DNA of 64,000 bases, taken from positions 558,001 through 622,000 of the forward strand of contig NZ_JBDZDT010000003.1 of NCBI RefSeq assembly GCF_040049275.1. The letters run 5' to 3'. The DNA is from Aquabacter sp040049275. GTDB taxonomy: Bacteria; Pseudomonadota; Alphaproteobacteria; Rhizobiales; Xanthobacteraceae. Position numbers and translations under genes: made by a program. Under the pieces are notes generated by a model that was given only the letters and a program-made list of their open reading frames with translations, ran no database searches and was not told where the DNA came from. Below are positions 7,067 to 16,061 of this stretch, in pieces (positions within the stretch are counted from its first letter, which is position 1; the number at the start of each line of letters is the position of its first letter).

Positions 7067-8746
7067 TCAGCCCGCCCCCTGCAGCAGCTTGTCCGCCGCC
7101 GCCCGCGCCTCGGCGGTGATGCTGGCGCCCGCCAGCATGCGGGCAATCTCCTCGCGGCGCTCGGCCTCGGCCAGGATGGAGACCTTGGTGGCCACGGGAG
7201 CATCCTTCTTTGCCCCAGCGGCACTCGTTTTGGCGATGAGGAAATGGTTGCCGGCCCGCGCCGCCACCTGGGGAGCGTGGGTCACCGCCAGCACCTGCAC
7301 CCGTCCCGCAAGCCGGGCGAGGCGCTGGCCGATGGCGTCCGCCACCGCGCCGCCGACACCGGTGTCGATCTCGTCGAAGATGAGGGTGGGCGCCGAACCC
7401 CGGTCCGCGAGGACCACCTTCAGCGCCAGGAGGAAACGCGCCAGCTCGCCGCCGGAGGCCACCTTCATCATGGGGCCGGGGCGCGTGCCGGGATTGGTGC
7501 GCACCCAGAACTCCACCCGGTCTTGCCCCTCCGGGCCCGCTGCCGCAGGGTCGCTCTCCAGCGCCACCGAGAACAGCGCCCGCTCCAGCTTCAGGGGCGG
7601 CAATTCGGCATTGACCGCCTTTTCCAGGTTGCCGGCGGCCTTCTTCCGCTCGGCCGAAAGCGTCGCGGCCGCCTTTCCATAAGCGGCCTCCGCCTCGCCC
7701 GCCGCGCGGTCCAGCGCGGCGAGGCGCGTGGCGCCCCGGTCCAGCGCCGCAAGGTTCGCGGCGAAGCGGGCGGCGAGCGCCGGCAGGTCCTCGATGGCGC
7801 CGCCATATTTGCGGGCGGCAGCGCGCAGCGCGAACAGGCGCTCCTCGATGCGCTCCAGTTCGCGCGGATCGAAATCCGCGTCCCTCACTGCCGCTTCCAG
7901 ATGCGAGCGGGCGCTCTCCAGGGCATCGAGCGCCTGACCGAGCGCGTCCACGGCGGGGCGCACCATGTCCTGCGCCTCGCCGGCGCGGCGCTCCAGCCGG
8001 CGCATGGCGGCGGCCAGAGAGGGAACGGGCGAGCCGCCCCCGCCCACCGCGTCCAGAGCCTCCGCAAGGTCGCCGGCGATCTTTTCTGAACGCATCATGG
8101 CGGTGCGGCGCTCGGCGAGCACGGCTTCCTCGCCGACCTCGGGCGCCAGCGCCTCCAGTTCCGCCACCGCGTGGCGGATATAGTCGGCATCCTTCGCCGC
8201 CGCCTCCAGCCGCGCCCGCTCCTCGGCGGCCGCCGTTGTGGCGGTGCGCCAGGCGCGCCAGAGGCCGCTCACGGCCTCGGCGCGCGGCCCGAGCCCGCCG
8301 AAGGCGTCGAGGAGGGTGCGATGGGTCGCGGGGTTCACCAGAGCGCGGTCGTCGTGCTGGCCGTGCAGTTCCACGAGGCGGGTGGACAGCGCGCGCAGGG
8401 TCTGAACGCTCACCGGCTGCTCATTGATGGTGGCGCGGGTGCGCCCGTCCGCCATCTGCACGCGGCGGACGATGAGGTCGCCCTCGTCCGCAATGTCCGC
8501 TTCCGTCAGCAGCGCGCGGGCGGGATGGTCGGGGGCGAGGTCGAACACCGCCGTCACCTGCCCCTTGGCCTCGCCGTGACGCACCAGCGCGCCGTCGCCG
8601 CGGCCGCCGAGCGCGAGGGAGAGGGCATCGAGCAGGATCGACTTTCCCGCGCCCGTCTCGCCGGTGAGGACGGTGAGGCCCTCATTCAGGACGAGATCGA
8701 GCTTCTCGATCAGAACGATGTCCCGGATCGAGAGGGAGGAGAGCAT
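7067..8746 (-). CDS. recN: DNA repair protein RecN
   Basis: The 559-residue SMC-like ATPase takes part in double-strand break repair. Walker A is GETGAGKS at residues 29-36; the C-terminal half has the ABC signature-like VASGGELARFLLALK and Walker B LIFDEIDTGVGG. The centre is a long Ala/Arg/Glu-rich coiled coil (about residues 160-360). ATG 8746 is preceded by GGAGG on the coding strand. Its start is five bases from the bamD stop, so bamD-recN form one unit at the end of the cell-wall gene run. ligA, which often follows recN in relatives, is absent here. Confidence 0.96.
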   Translation of the reverse strand: MLSSLSIRDIVLIEKLDLVLNEGLTVLTGETGAGKSILLDALSLALGGRGDGALVRHGEAKGQVTAVFDLAPDHPARALLTEADIADEGDLIVRRVQMADGRTRATINEQPVSVQTLRALSTRLVELHGQHDDRALVNPATHRTLLDAFGGLGPRAEAVSGLWRAWRTATTAAAEERARLEAAAKDADYIRHAVAELEALAPEVGEEAVLAERRTAMMRSEKIAGDLAEALDAVGGGGSPVPSLAAAMRRLERRAGEAQDMVRPAVDALGQALDALESARSHLEAAVRDADFDPRELERIEERLFALRAAARKYGGAIEDLPALAARFAANLAALDRGATRLAALDRAAGEAEAAYGKAAATLSAERKKAAGNLEKAVNAELPPLKLERALFSVALESDPAAAGPEGQDRVEFWVRTNPGTRPGPMMKVASGGELARFLLALKVVLADRGSAPTLIFDEIDTGVGGAVADAIGQRLARLAGRVQVLAVTHAPQVAARAGNHFLIAKTSAAGAKKDAPVATKVSILAEAERREEIARMLAGASITAEARAAADKLLQGAG

Positions 8747-8751
8747 GGAGG

Positions 8752-9609
8752 TCAGCCGAGACCGAGCTTCTTGAACGCCTGGCTGATCCAGGAGCCCTTA
8801 TTTTCCTGGGGCTCGCCACCGCCCTGCTGCACCAGCTTGTAGGCGTCCTTGTACCAGGAGCTTTCGGGGAAATTGTAGCCGAGCACGGCAGCGGCGGTCT
8901 GCGCCTCGCCGATGATGCCGAGCGCCATATACGCCTCGGTGAGACGGAACAGCGCCTCCTCCACCTGCCGGGTGGTCTGATACTGGGTCACCACCACCTT
9001 GAAGCGGTTGATGGCGCCCGTGTAGTTGCGGTTTTCCAGATAATAGCGGCCGATCATCATTTCCTTGCCGGCCAGCTGGTCGCGCGCCACTTCCACCTTC
9101 TTCTTGGCGGAGGCGGCATACTCGGTATTGGGATATTTCCGGATCACATCGTCCAGGGCGTCCAGCGCCTGGCGCGTCGCCTTCTGGTCGCGGGTGACGT
9201 CGGGGATATTGTCGAAATACGCCGAGGCGACGAGGTAATTGGCATAGGCCGCGTCCGCCGAGCCGGGATGCAGCGTCAGGTAGCGCTTGCCGGCGGCGAT
9301 GGCCTCGTCGTACTTGCCGGCCTGATAATAGACATAGGTGTCCATGAGGAGCGCCTTGCGCGCCCATTCCGAATAGGGATGGGTGCGGTCCAGATCCTCG
9401 AATCGCTTGGCGGCGGCCGTGAGGTCGCCTTTGTTCATGAGGGTCAGGCCCTCATTGTAGATCTTCTCCGCCGGCTCGTCCGGGGCGATGATGTCGTCCT
9501 TGTCGCTGGCGCAGCCCGCAAGGCTCGCCGCCACGAGGAACACGCCGAGCAGCCCCAGCACACGGAAGCGTACGGCGCGCGAGGAAGCAGCGTCAGAGAA
9601 AAGGCGCAT
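8752..9609 (-). CDS. bamD: Outer-membrane assembly lipoprotein BamD
   Basis: The 285-residue lipoprotein has a signal peptide ending in the lipobox S-L-A-G-C33, then tandem TPR-like helices from EKIYNEGLTLMNKGDL to the C-terminus. BamD is an essential partner of BamA in folding beta-barrel proteins. I chose ATG 9609; a GTG at 9624 would add five residues. It lies between lpxC (205 bases upstream) and recN, an order conserved in many alphaproteobacteria. Confidence 0.93.
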   Translation of the reverse strand: MRLFSDAASSRAVRFRVLGLLGVFLVAASLAGCASDKDDIIAPDEPAEKIYNEGLTLMNKGDLTAAAKRFEDLDRTHPYSEWARKALLMDTYVYYQAGKYDEAIAAGKRYLTLHPGSADAAYANYLVASAYFDNIPDVTRDQKATRQALDALDDVIRKYPNTEYAASAKKKVEVARDQLAGKEMMIGRYYLENRNYTGAINRFKVVVTQYQTTRQVEEALFRLTEAYMALGIIGEAQTAAAVLGYNFPESSWYKDAYKLVQQGGGEPQENKGSWISQAFKKLGLG

Positions 9610-9814
9610 CACGTGAAGATCCACTCCCGAGCCGTTGGCCCACCCGACCGCAGCCCGCTGCGGGCCGAAGGGCCGCCACGAACGCGGCTAACGGCGCTTT
9701 CCGACGGCATTGTGGCGCGCACTGGTGAAGAGACGGCAAATATTGCGAGAAGGCAAATAGGCCGCAACCGTCCTTAGGGGAAGCCCCGTGCGTCCAGCCC
9801 GGGGCAAGGCGGCC

Positions 9815-10756
9815 TCAGCGCTCCGGTGCGTAAGCGAGAACCGGGGCACCAACGGCCAGTTCCGCACCCTCGCGGCGGCTGCGGGCGGGGGCTTCCACCA
9901 CCGCATAAGCGGAGCGGTCGGCGAGGAGCGCGTCCACCACCTGGAAGTTCAGCTTGTGGCCGCCGCGGAAGGAACGGTAGCGCGCGAACAGAGGCAGGCC
10001 AGCGAGGGCGAGGTCGCCCACCGCGTCCAGCGCCTTGTGGCGCACGAATTCGTCCGCGAAGCGCAGGCCCTCGGGGTTCAGCACGCCGTCGCCATCGAGG
10101 CAGATGGTGTTGTCGAGGGAGGCGCCGCGCGCATAGCCCGCGCCGCGCAACCGCTCCACATCCTTCAGGAAGCCGAAGGTGCGGGCCTTGGAGAGATCGC
10201 GGCGGAACACGTCGGGGGTCAGGTTGCCGGCGAATCGCTGGCGCCCGATCATGGCGTGCTCGAACTCGATCTCCACTTCGAGGCGGAAGCCGGCATCGTA
10301 GGGGGTGAGTTCGCCGAAGGAGGCGCCGTTCTCCACCCGGATGGGCTTCAGCACCTTGAGATACTTGCGGCGGGCGGAGAGCTTCGCGACGCCGACCGTG
10401 TCCACCGCCGCCACGATGGGCGCGGCGCTGCCGTCGAGGATCGGAACTTCGGGGCCGTCGATTTCCACTTCGGCATTGTCGACCCCAAGGCCCGCAAAGG
10501 CCGCGAGGGCATGCTCGACCGTGGAGACCAGGGCGCCGGAGCGGTCGCCGAGGACGGTCGCAAGATCGGTGGCCTGCACCGACTGGCGGGAAACGCTGAT
10601 GCGGCGGGGCGACTGGTCGGCGAAGGTGCGAGAGAAGACGATGCCGGTATCCGCGGCGGCGGGCTTGAAGGTGAGATTGGCCTCAACGCCGCCATGGACG
10701 CCAACGCCGTTCAGGGCGATCTTGCCAGCCAGGGTCGTCTGCATCTCGGAGTTCAT
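9815..10756 (-). CDS. lpxC: UDP-3-O-acyl-N-acetylglucosamine deacetylase LpxC
   Basis: The 313-residue zinc enzyme performs the committed step of lipid A synthesis. Predicted zinc ligands are H82 (in VEHALAAF), H240 and D244 (in EFVRHKALDAVGD); H267 in GGHKLN is the general acid. ATG 10756 is preceded by GAGGCGGA and gives the usual length. It lies downstream of ftsZ but is separated by 277 bases with a hairpin close to the ftsZ stop, so it probably has its own promoter. Confidence 0.96.
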   Translation of the reverse strand: MNSEMQTTLAGKIALNGVGVHGGVEANLTFKPAAADTGIVFSRTFADQSPRRISVSRQSVQATDLATVLGDRSGALVSTVEHALAAFAGLGVDNAEVEIDGPEVPILDGSAAPIVAAVDTVGVAKLSARRKYLKVLKPIRVENGASFGELTPYDAGFRLEVEIEFEHAMIGRQRFAGNLTPDVFRRDLSKARTFGFLKDVERLRGAGYARGASLDNTICLDGDGVLNPEGLRFADEFVRHKALDAVGDLALAGLPLFARYRSFRGGHKLNFQVVDALLADRSAYAVVEAPARSRREGAELAVGAPVLAYAPER

Positions 10757-10981
10757 TCCGCCTCGGAAGCGTTGCGGCACAAAGCCGGTCGGCTCCCGCC
10801 CCTAAAGTTTCACGCCCCTTACTCATTTTTGCCGTGGTGGCGGGATCGAATCCCCCAAACGGGTGTTGAGCAAAGGTTCGAGCGAGAACCTAGACGGCTT
10901 GCTGCGTCGCGCCAAATCACGCTTGCTTACCGCCTGTTACCGAGGCTGAATCCTAATTACCCCTTAGTTATCAAAAGCTTA

Positions 10982-11004
10982 CGCCCGAGGCTAAGCCTCG
11001 GGCG
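10982..11004 (-). terminator. Hairpin downstream of ftsZ
   Basis: CGCCCGAGGCT and AGCCTCGGGCG form a nearly loopless perfect inverted repeat (about 9 bp stem, 5-base loop) 30 bases after the ftsZ stop. On the ftsZ strand it is followed by GTAAGCTTTT, a weak T-tract. It probably terminates or attenuates ftsZ transcription before lpxC. Confidence 0.65.
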
Positions 11005-11033
11005 CAATGTCGTGTTACAGAGAAGAAGGTTAA

Positions 11034-12725
11034 TCAGTTCGCCTGCCGGCGGAGGAAGGCGGGAATCTCCAGCTGATCCTCTTCATGCCCCGGCTGCTGC
11101 GGGTGGCGGGTGGGAACCTCCGCCGCCGGCCGGACCGGGGGACGCTTGGCGAATTCGGACACCGGCTCGGCGCGGGCGGCCGGGCGCTGGGCGGGGGGCG
11201 CAGGCGCCCGCATGGTCGGCTGCGGGGCGCGGGGCGCCTCGGCCTCGTCGCTGTGCCGGCCCATGCCCACATTCGCAAGGCGCTGGAGCAGCGTCATCTT
11301 CTTCTGCTCGCCCGCCGGCTCGCCAGTGCGCTGGGCGCGGATCTGGTTCTGCGCCGGCATCGGCAGCTCGTCCACGCGCGGCATGCGCGGGGTGCGCGGG
11401 CGCTGGGCCTGCGGCGGGATGTACGGCGCGAACTCGTCCTCCTGCATCATCTGCGCGGGCTGAGCGGGCTGCTCGGGCTCGGAGAAGAAGGAGGGCTTGG
11501 GGGTCGCGGCGCGGATGGTCACCTCGTCGATGGCCACCGCCTGCTGCGGCGCGGGGGCCGGAGCGGGCTGCGGGACGCGGGCCTGGGTGGGCGTCGGCAT
11601 TTCGAGGGACATCAGGTCCTCGGCCGAGATTGCGGCCACCGCGCTGCGGATCTGGGCCTCGCGGGCCTGCTCCACGGCGGCGCGGCCGGCATTGGACATC
11701 TTCCGCCCGCCGAGGTCGGGCATGCCCTCCCCGCGGGTCTGGATCTGCTCGGGGATGACGGCGGGGTCGATGCCGGTCGCCACCACGGACACGCGGATGA
11801 TACCGTCCAGCGACTGGTCGAAGGTGGCGCCGAGAATGATGTTGGCGTCGGGGTCCACTTCCTCGCGGATGCGGGTCGCCGCCTCGTCCACCTCGAACAG
11901 CGTCATGTCGTTGCCGCCGGTGATGGAGATGAGCAGGCCGCCGGCCCCGCGCATGGAGGTCTCGTCCAGCAGCGGGTTGGCGATGGCCGCTTCCGCCGCC
12001 TGGATGGCGCGCTTGTCGCCGGAGGCTTCGCCCGTGCCCATCATCGCCTTGCCCATGTCGCGCATCACGGCGCGCACGTCGGCGAAGTCGAGGTTGATGA
12101 GGCCTTCCTTCACCATCAGGTCGGTGATGCACGCAACGCCCGAATAGAGCACCTGGTCCGCCATGGCGAAGGCGTCCGCGAAGGTGGTCTTCTCGTTGGC
12201 GACCCGGAACAGGTTCTGATTCGGGATGACGATCAGGGTGTCGACCGTCTTCTGCAGTTCGTTGATGCCGTGCTCGGCGACGCGCATGCGGCGCTGGCCC
12301 TCAAAGTGGAAGGGCTTGGTCACCACGCCCACCGTGAGGATGCCGAGCTCGCGAGCGGCGCGGGCCACCACGGGCGCAGCGCCCGTGCCCGTGCCGCCGC
12401 CCATGCCGGCGGTGATGAACACCATGTGCGAACCGGACAGGTGGTCGCGAATCTCGTCGAGGACTTCCTCGGCGGCGGCGCGGCCGACTTCCGGCTGGGA
12501 GCCGGCGCCAAGGCCTTCGGTCACCGCCACGCCCATCTGCACAAGGCGCTCGGCCTTGGAGAGGGAAAGGGCCTGCGCATCGGTATTGGCCACCACGAAC
12601 TCAACGCCGGAAAGGCCGGCGGTGATCATGTTGTTGACGGCGTTTCCGCCGGCGCCACCGCAGCCGAAGACCGTGATCCTGGGCCGCAACTCCCGAATGT
12701 CGGGCATCTGAAGGTTGATCGACAT
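11034..12725 (-). CDS. ftsZ: Cell division GTPase FtsZ
   Basis: The 563-residue tubulin homologue forms the Z-ring. The GTP-binding tubulin signature GMGGGTGTG is at 107-115 after ITVFGCGGAGGNAVNNM near the N-terminus. The globular part ends near residue 320. A long Pro/Ala/Gln-rich disordered linker of about 220 residues follows, and the protein ends in the FtsA/FtsZ-interaction peptide EIPAFLRRQAN. The long linker is usual in Hyphomicrobiales. It follows ftsA with an 88-base gap that carries possible cell-cycle control sites at 12766-12811. Confidence 0.97.
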   Translation of the reverse strand: MSINLQMPDIRELRPRITVFGCGGAGGNAVNNMITAGLSGVEFVVANTDAQALSLSKAERLVQMGVAVTEGLGAGSQPEVGRAAAEEVLDEIRDHLSGSHMVFITAGMGGGTGTGAAPVVARAARELGILTVGVVTKPFHFEGQRRMRVAEHGINELQKTVDTLIVIPNQNLFRVANEKTTFADAFAMADQVLYSGVACITDLMVKEGLINLDFADVRAVMRDMGKAMMGTGEASGDKRAIQAAEAAIANPLLDETSMRGAGGLLISITGGNDMTLFEVDEAATRIREEVDPDANIILGATFDQSLDGIIRVSVVATGIDPAVIPEQIQTRGEGMPDLGGRKMSNAGRAAVEQAREAQIRSAVAAISAEDLMSLEMPTPTQARVPQPAPAPAPQQAVAIDEVTIRAATPKPSFFSEPEQPAQPAQMMQEDEFAPYIPPQAQRPRTPRMPRVDELPMPAQNQIRAQRTGEPAGEQKKMTLLQRLANVGMGRHSDEAEAPRAPQPTMRAPAPPAQRPAARAEPVSEFAKRPPVRPAAEVPTRHPQQPGHEEDQLEIPAFLRRQAN

Positions 12726-12765
12726 GTTCTCACTCCGTCGCGCCCGAAGCGCCGTGCCGTCGTCC

Positions 12766-12811
12766 GAATCCGAGGCTTGGGTCCGAGTTAAGACCGAACT
12801 CGGTTAACCAT
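12766..12811. promoter_or_regulatory. Candidate cell-cycle control sites upstream of ftsZ
   Basis: Within the ftsA-ftsZ gap I see a CcrM site GAATC (12766-12770), a 7-bp inverted repeat CCGAGTT/AACTCGG (12783-12789 and 12797-12803), and TTAACCAT at 12804-12811, which matches a CtrA half-site. In Caulobacter, GANTC methylation and CtrA control ftsZ. Extending that to this organism is inference. There is no full TTAA-N7-TTAA box; the two TTAA are 12 bases apart. Confidence 0.4.
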
Positions 12812-12813
12812 CT

Positions 12814-14139
12814 CTAAAAACTGTCCTTCAGCCAGCGCCCCACGCGGCCAAAATAAGTTCCGCTCTCCGCCCCCACCGCCTGGCGGCGGCGCGGCTCGAA
12901 GTGCTCGAGCCCCGCCACCTGCGGGTAGACCAGCAGCCCGGCGGCGACCGCGAAAGCCGCGCCCCGCGCCGCTTCCGGCAGCCGGGAGACCCCCAGCGGC
13001 CGGCCGATTCGCACCTGCGGCCCGATCACGCGGGCCATCAGATCCGGCAGTCCCTGCAATTGCGCCGCGCCGCCCGTGAGGACGAGGCGGCGGCCCGCAT
13101 CGCCGGCATGACCCGAGGCCTTCAGTCGGTCGCGAATCAGTTCGACGATCTCTTCCGCTCGCGGTTTTACGATAGTCACGAGGCGAGATTTCGGAACCAT
13201 GTTTGGCTGATCGCGGTCATCCCCAGACAAAGCGGGAATGGTGAGCATGTCGTGGTCGTCGGAAGAAACCGCGACCACCGCCCCGTGCAGCGCCTTCAGG
13301 CGCTCCGCATCCGCGAGCCGGGCGGGAAGGCCGCGGGCCACGTCATTGGTGATGTGCTGGCCGCCGAGCGCGATGCCGTCCACATACATGCAGTGGCCGC
13401 CCGAGACGACGGAGAAGGTGGTGGTGCCCGCCCCCATGTCGATGAGGGTGACACCTAGTTCCATCTCGTCGTCGGTAAGGGAAGAGAGCGCCGCCGCATA
13501 AGGCGCGCTCACCATGGCCTCGATGCCGAGATGGCAGCGCTCGACGCACAGAACGAGATTCTTCAGCGAGGTGAGGTCGCCGGTGACCACGTGCATGTCG
13601 ACGCCGAGCTCGCGACCCAACATGCCGCACGGCTCGCCGATGCCGCGCCGGCCGTCCAGCGAATAACCCACGGGCAAAGCGTGCATGACCGCGCGCCCGT
13701 CGCCCACCGCATAGGTGGAAGCAGCCTCCAGCACGCGGCGGATGTCGAATTCCTCCACGGCCGGCGCCGTGAGCCGCACCGCGGCCTCATAATGCTGCGA
13801 GGCGAGCCGCGCGCCGGAGACGCCGACGATGACGGAAGCGATCTGCACGCCGGCGGCGCGCTCCGCCATGTCCACCGCCTGGCGCACCGCCAGCTCCGCG
13901 CGGGCCATGTCCACCACCGCCCCGCCCTTCACGCCGTGGGCGCGGGTGTGGCCGATACCGAGCACATCGATGGAATGGGTGCGCCGGTGCAGCACGTCGG
14001 AGGCGCCGCGCGGCTTCAGCCGGGCGATGGCGCACACGATCTTGCTGGTGCCGATATCCAGTACTGCAATGATCCCGCTCTTCTTCGGCGGGATCGGGCG
14101 CATCTTCGGGGCGAACCCTTGAGCGAGCCGGTGCCTCAC
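12814..14139 (-). CDS. ftsA: Cell division protein FtsA
   Basis: The 441-residue actin-like protein anchors FtsZ to the membrane. IIAVLDIGTSKIVCAIA near residue 24 is the phosphate-1 loop, LIDMGAGTTTFSV the phosphate-2 loop, and the C-terminus ends in an amphipathic GRVGRWLKDSF helix, the membrane-targeting sequence. Translation starts at GTG 14139, which overlaps the ftsQ stop as GTGA, so ftsQ and ftsA are translationally coupled. Confidence 0.96.
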   Translation of the reverse strand: MRHRLAQGFAPKMRPIPPKKSGIIAVLDIGTSKIVCAIARLKPRGASDVLHRRTHSIDVLGIGHTRAHGVKGGAVVDMARAELAVRQAVDMAERAAGVQIASVIVGVSGARLASQHYEAAVRLTAPAVEEFDIRRVLEAASTYAVGDGRAVMHALPVGYSLDGRRGIGEPCGMLGRELGVDMHVVTGDLTSLKNLVLCVERCHLGIEAMVSAPYAAALSSLTDDEMELGVTLIDMGAGTTTFSVVSGGHCMYVDGIALGGQHITNDVARGLPARLADAERLKALHGAVVAVSSDDHDMLTIPALSGDDRDQPNMVPKSRLVTIVKPRAEEIVELIRDRLKASGHAGDAGRRLVLTGGAAQLQGLPDLMARVIGPQVRIGRPLGVSRLPEAARGAAFAVAAGLLVYPQVAGLEHFEPRRRQAVGAESGTYFGRVGRWLKDSF

Positions 14140-15113
14140 GCGGCCCCTCCCTTCTTTGCTTTGGCCTTGGCCTTCAGCATCTGCATTCGGGCGTCGTAGG
14201 CGCCGTCCGACAGGCGGATCACCACCCGGTCGGGCAGGCGCAGATCGACGATGGTGATGTCGCGGGTGAGCAGCTTCTTCTCGCGGTCGAGGTCCGCGAG
14301 CTGGAGCAGCGCGTCGCTCAGCCCCTCCTCGGGGAGGCGCACGTCGATGCCGTTGCGCAGTTTCAGCGTCCAGCGGCGGTCGGCGACGAGGATCGCGGCC
14401 CGCACCTGATCGCGCAGCGCCGGCACCCGGGCGAGCGCCTCGACGATCTCGCCCACCTGCTTCTCGGCGCCCTCGCCCACCACGATGGGCAGGCTGACAT
14501 AGCGCGGATCATCCGAGTAAGGCGCGATAGGCATGCCGTCGCGGGCGATCACCTGGATCTGGCCGTTGAACTGCCAGAGCGCATAGGCCTCGCGCTCCAC
14601 CACCGAGATGTCGATGCGGTCGGGATAGAGCTTACGGACGCTCGCGCTGGAGATCCAGGGCATGGCTTCGAGCCGCGCGCGGGTCGCGTCCGCATCGATG
14701 AACAGGATGGATGTGGTGGCCTTGATGCCGGCGGCGGCGAGGATTTCCGGCGGGGTCACGTGATTCTGGCCGGAAAGGTTCACCTGCTTCACCTTGAAGC
14801 CGGCGACATTGGCGGCCACGTCGCCGAGGTCCACGAAGAACTCCTCGGCCTCTTCCACGTGTCCGCCCAGCACCACGCCATAAAGCGAGAAGCCGCCGAT
14901 CACGGCGACCGCCAGGAGGCTCGCACCCCGCCGGCCGAGGCGCGAGGCACCAAGGCGGACGGTGAGGCGGCGCAGGAACAGGGCCGTGCGGCTCGCCGGC
15001 GCCGGCTCGCGCATGGGGATGGGCCTGCGCCGCGCCTGCGGCTGCGGGGCCCCACCCGGCTTGAGGGCCTGAAGCGCCCTCAACGGTCCAGCGATGCGTC
15101 CTCCACCATCCAT
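14136..15113 (-). CDS. ftsQ: Cell division protein FtsQ
   Basis: The 325-residue bitopic divisome protein has a cytoplasmic basic N-terminus, one membrane segment (about residues 67-87, LLAVAVIGGFSLYGVVL), a POTRA domain beginning FKVKQVNLSGQNHV and the FtsQ domain (PWISSASVRKLYPDRIDISVVER). It ends in a Lys/Ala-rich tail. I take ATG 15113, which overlaps the end of ddlB by 34 bases; ATG at MREPAPAS further in is an alternative. It couples by GTGA overlap to ftsA. Confidence 0.92.
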   Translation of the reverse strand: MDGGGRIAGPLRALQALKPGGAPQPQARRRPIPMREPAPASRTALFLRRLTVRLGASRLGRRGASLLAVAVIGGFSLYGVVLGGHVEEAEEFFVDLGDVAANVAGFKVKQVNLSGQNHVTPPEILAAAGIKATTSILFIDADATRARLEAMPWISSASVRKLYPDRIDISVVEREAYALWQFNGQIQVIARDGMPIAPYSDDPRYVSLPIVVGEGAEKQVGEIVEALARVPALRDQVRAAILVADRRWTLKLRNGIDVRLPEEGLSDALLQLADLDREKKLLTRDITIVDLRLPDRVVIRLSDGAYDARMQMLKAKAKAKKGGAA

Positions 15114-16000
15114 GTCACAAGCTCGCCGAACGATATGCCCGCATGGGCGGCCAGTTCGGGCACAAGGGACGTCTCGGTCATGCCGGGCTGCGTGTTGACC
15201 TCCAGACAGACCAAGCCCGAGGCATCCCCGGTCCGGTCGTCGTATCGGAAGTCCGCACGGGAGACGCCCCGGCAACCGAGCGCCTTATGCGCCGTTGCCG
15301 TAAGTATCCGCACCTGTTGGTAAACTTCGGGTAAAATGCGGGCAGGGAGAATGTGCCGCGAACCGCCGAGCGCATATTTGGATTCGTAATCGTAAAAAGC
15401 CTGCGTAGCCTCGATCTCGGTGACGTCCGAAGCCTCCCCGCGGATCACCGCGCAGGTCAGTTCCAGGCCGGGAATAAAGCGTTCCGCCAGAAGCGCTTCG
15501 CCGTGCGACCAGTCCGCGCGATGCAGTTCCTGCGGCGGGTGGGCCTGATCCTCGCGCACGATGAAGACGCCGACGCTGGAACCCTCCGCCACAGGCTTCA
15601 GGACATAAGGCGGCTCCATCACATGGCCCTTGGCGGCCTCTGCCCGGGAGACCACGAAGCCGGTGGCCACGGGCACGCCCGCCGCTGCCAGCGTCACCTT
15701 GGCCTGCGCCTTGTCCATGGCGAGCGCGGAGGCGAGGACGCCGGAATGGGAATAAGGAATGCGCAGGATTTCCAGGATGCCCTGGATCGTGCCGTCCTCC
15801 CCCGGCTTGCCGTGCAGGGCATTGAACGCCACGTCCGGCTGGAGGCGCGCCAGCACTTCCGCAACATCCCGGCCCACATCCACCCGCGTCACGCGGTAGC
15901 CGGCCGCCTCCAGTGCGCGGGCGCATCCCTCGCCTGAGCGCAGCGAGACTTCCCGCTCGGCGGACCAGCCGCCCATGAGCACCGCGACGTGTTTGGACAT
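15080..16000 (-). CDS. ddlB: D-alanine--D-alanine ligase
   Basis: The 306-residue ATP-grasp enzyme makes the D-Ala-D-Ala dipeptide of peptidoglycan. The start VAVLMGGWSAEREVSLRSG is the N-terminal substrate-binding signature; HGKPGEDGTIQGILE, PYVLKPVAEGSSVGV and the metal-binding LEVNTQPGMTE follow in order. ATG 16000 is standard. Its 3' end overlaps ftsQ by 34 bases, indicating one operon. Confidence 0.96.
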   Translation of the reverse strand: MSKHVAVLMGGWSAEREVSLRSGEGCARALEAAGYRVTRVDVGRDVAEVLARLQPDVAFNALHGKPGEDGTIQGILEILRIPYSHSGVLASALAMDKAQAKVTLAAAGVPVATGFVVSRAEAAKGHVMEPPYVLKPVAEGSSVGVFIVREDQAHPPQELHRADWSHGEALLAERFIPGLELTCAVIRGEASDVTEIEATQAFYDYESKYALGGSRHILPARILPEVYQQVRILTATAHKALGCRGVSRADFRYDDRTGDASGLVCLEVNTQPGMTETSLVPELAAHAGISFGELVTWMVEDASLDR

Positions 16001-16061
16001 GAAAGTTTCCTGTGATGGCGGACGGGCGCAGGATTAAAGCGCAAACAGCGTTTGCAATTCC

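Noticed and set aside
11085..12791. Very long antisense open frame opposite ftsZ (and similar ones opposite mmsA, leuS, murG and the permease)
   Set aside because: High GC makes stop codons rare on the reverse strand. The predicted proteins are Arg/His/Gly/Ala-rich, lack family motifs, and lie wholly inside well-identified genes.
12788..12808. Full CtrA box (TTAA-N7-TTAA) upstream of ftsZ
   Set aside because: The two TTAA motifs are 12 bases apart, not seven. Only the TTAACCAT half-site was kept as a weak candidate.
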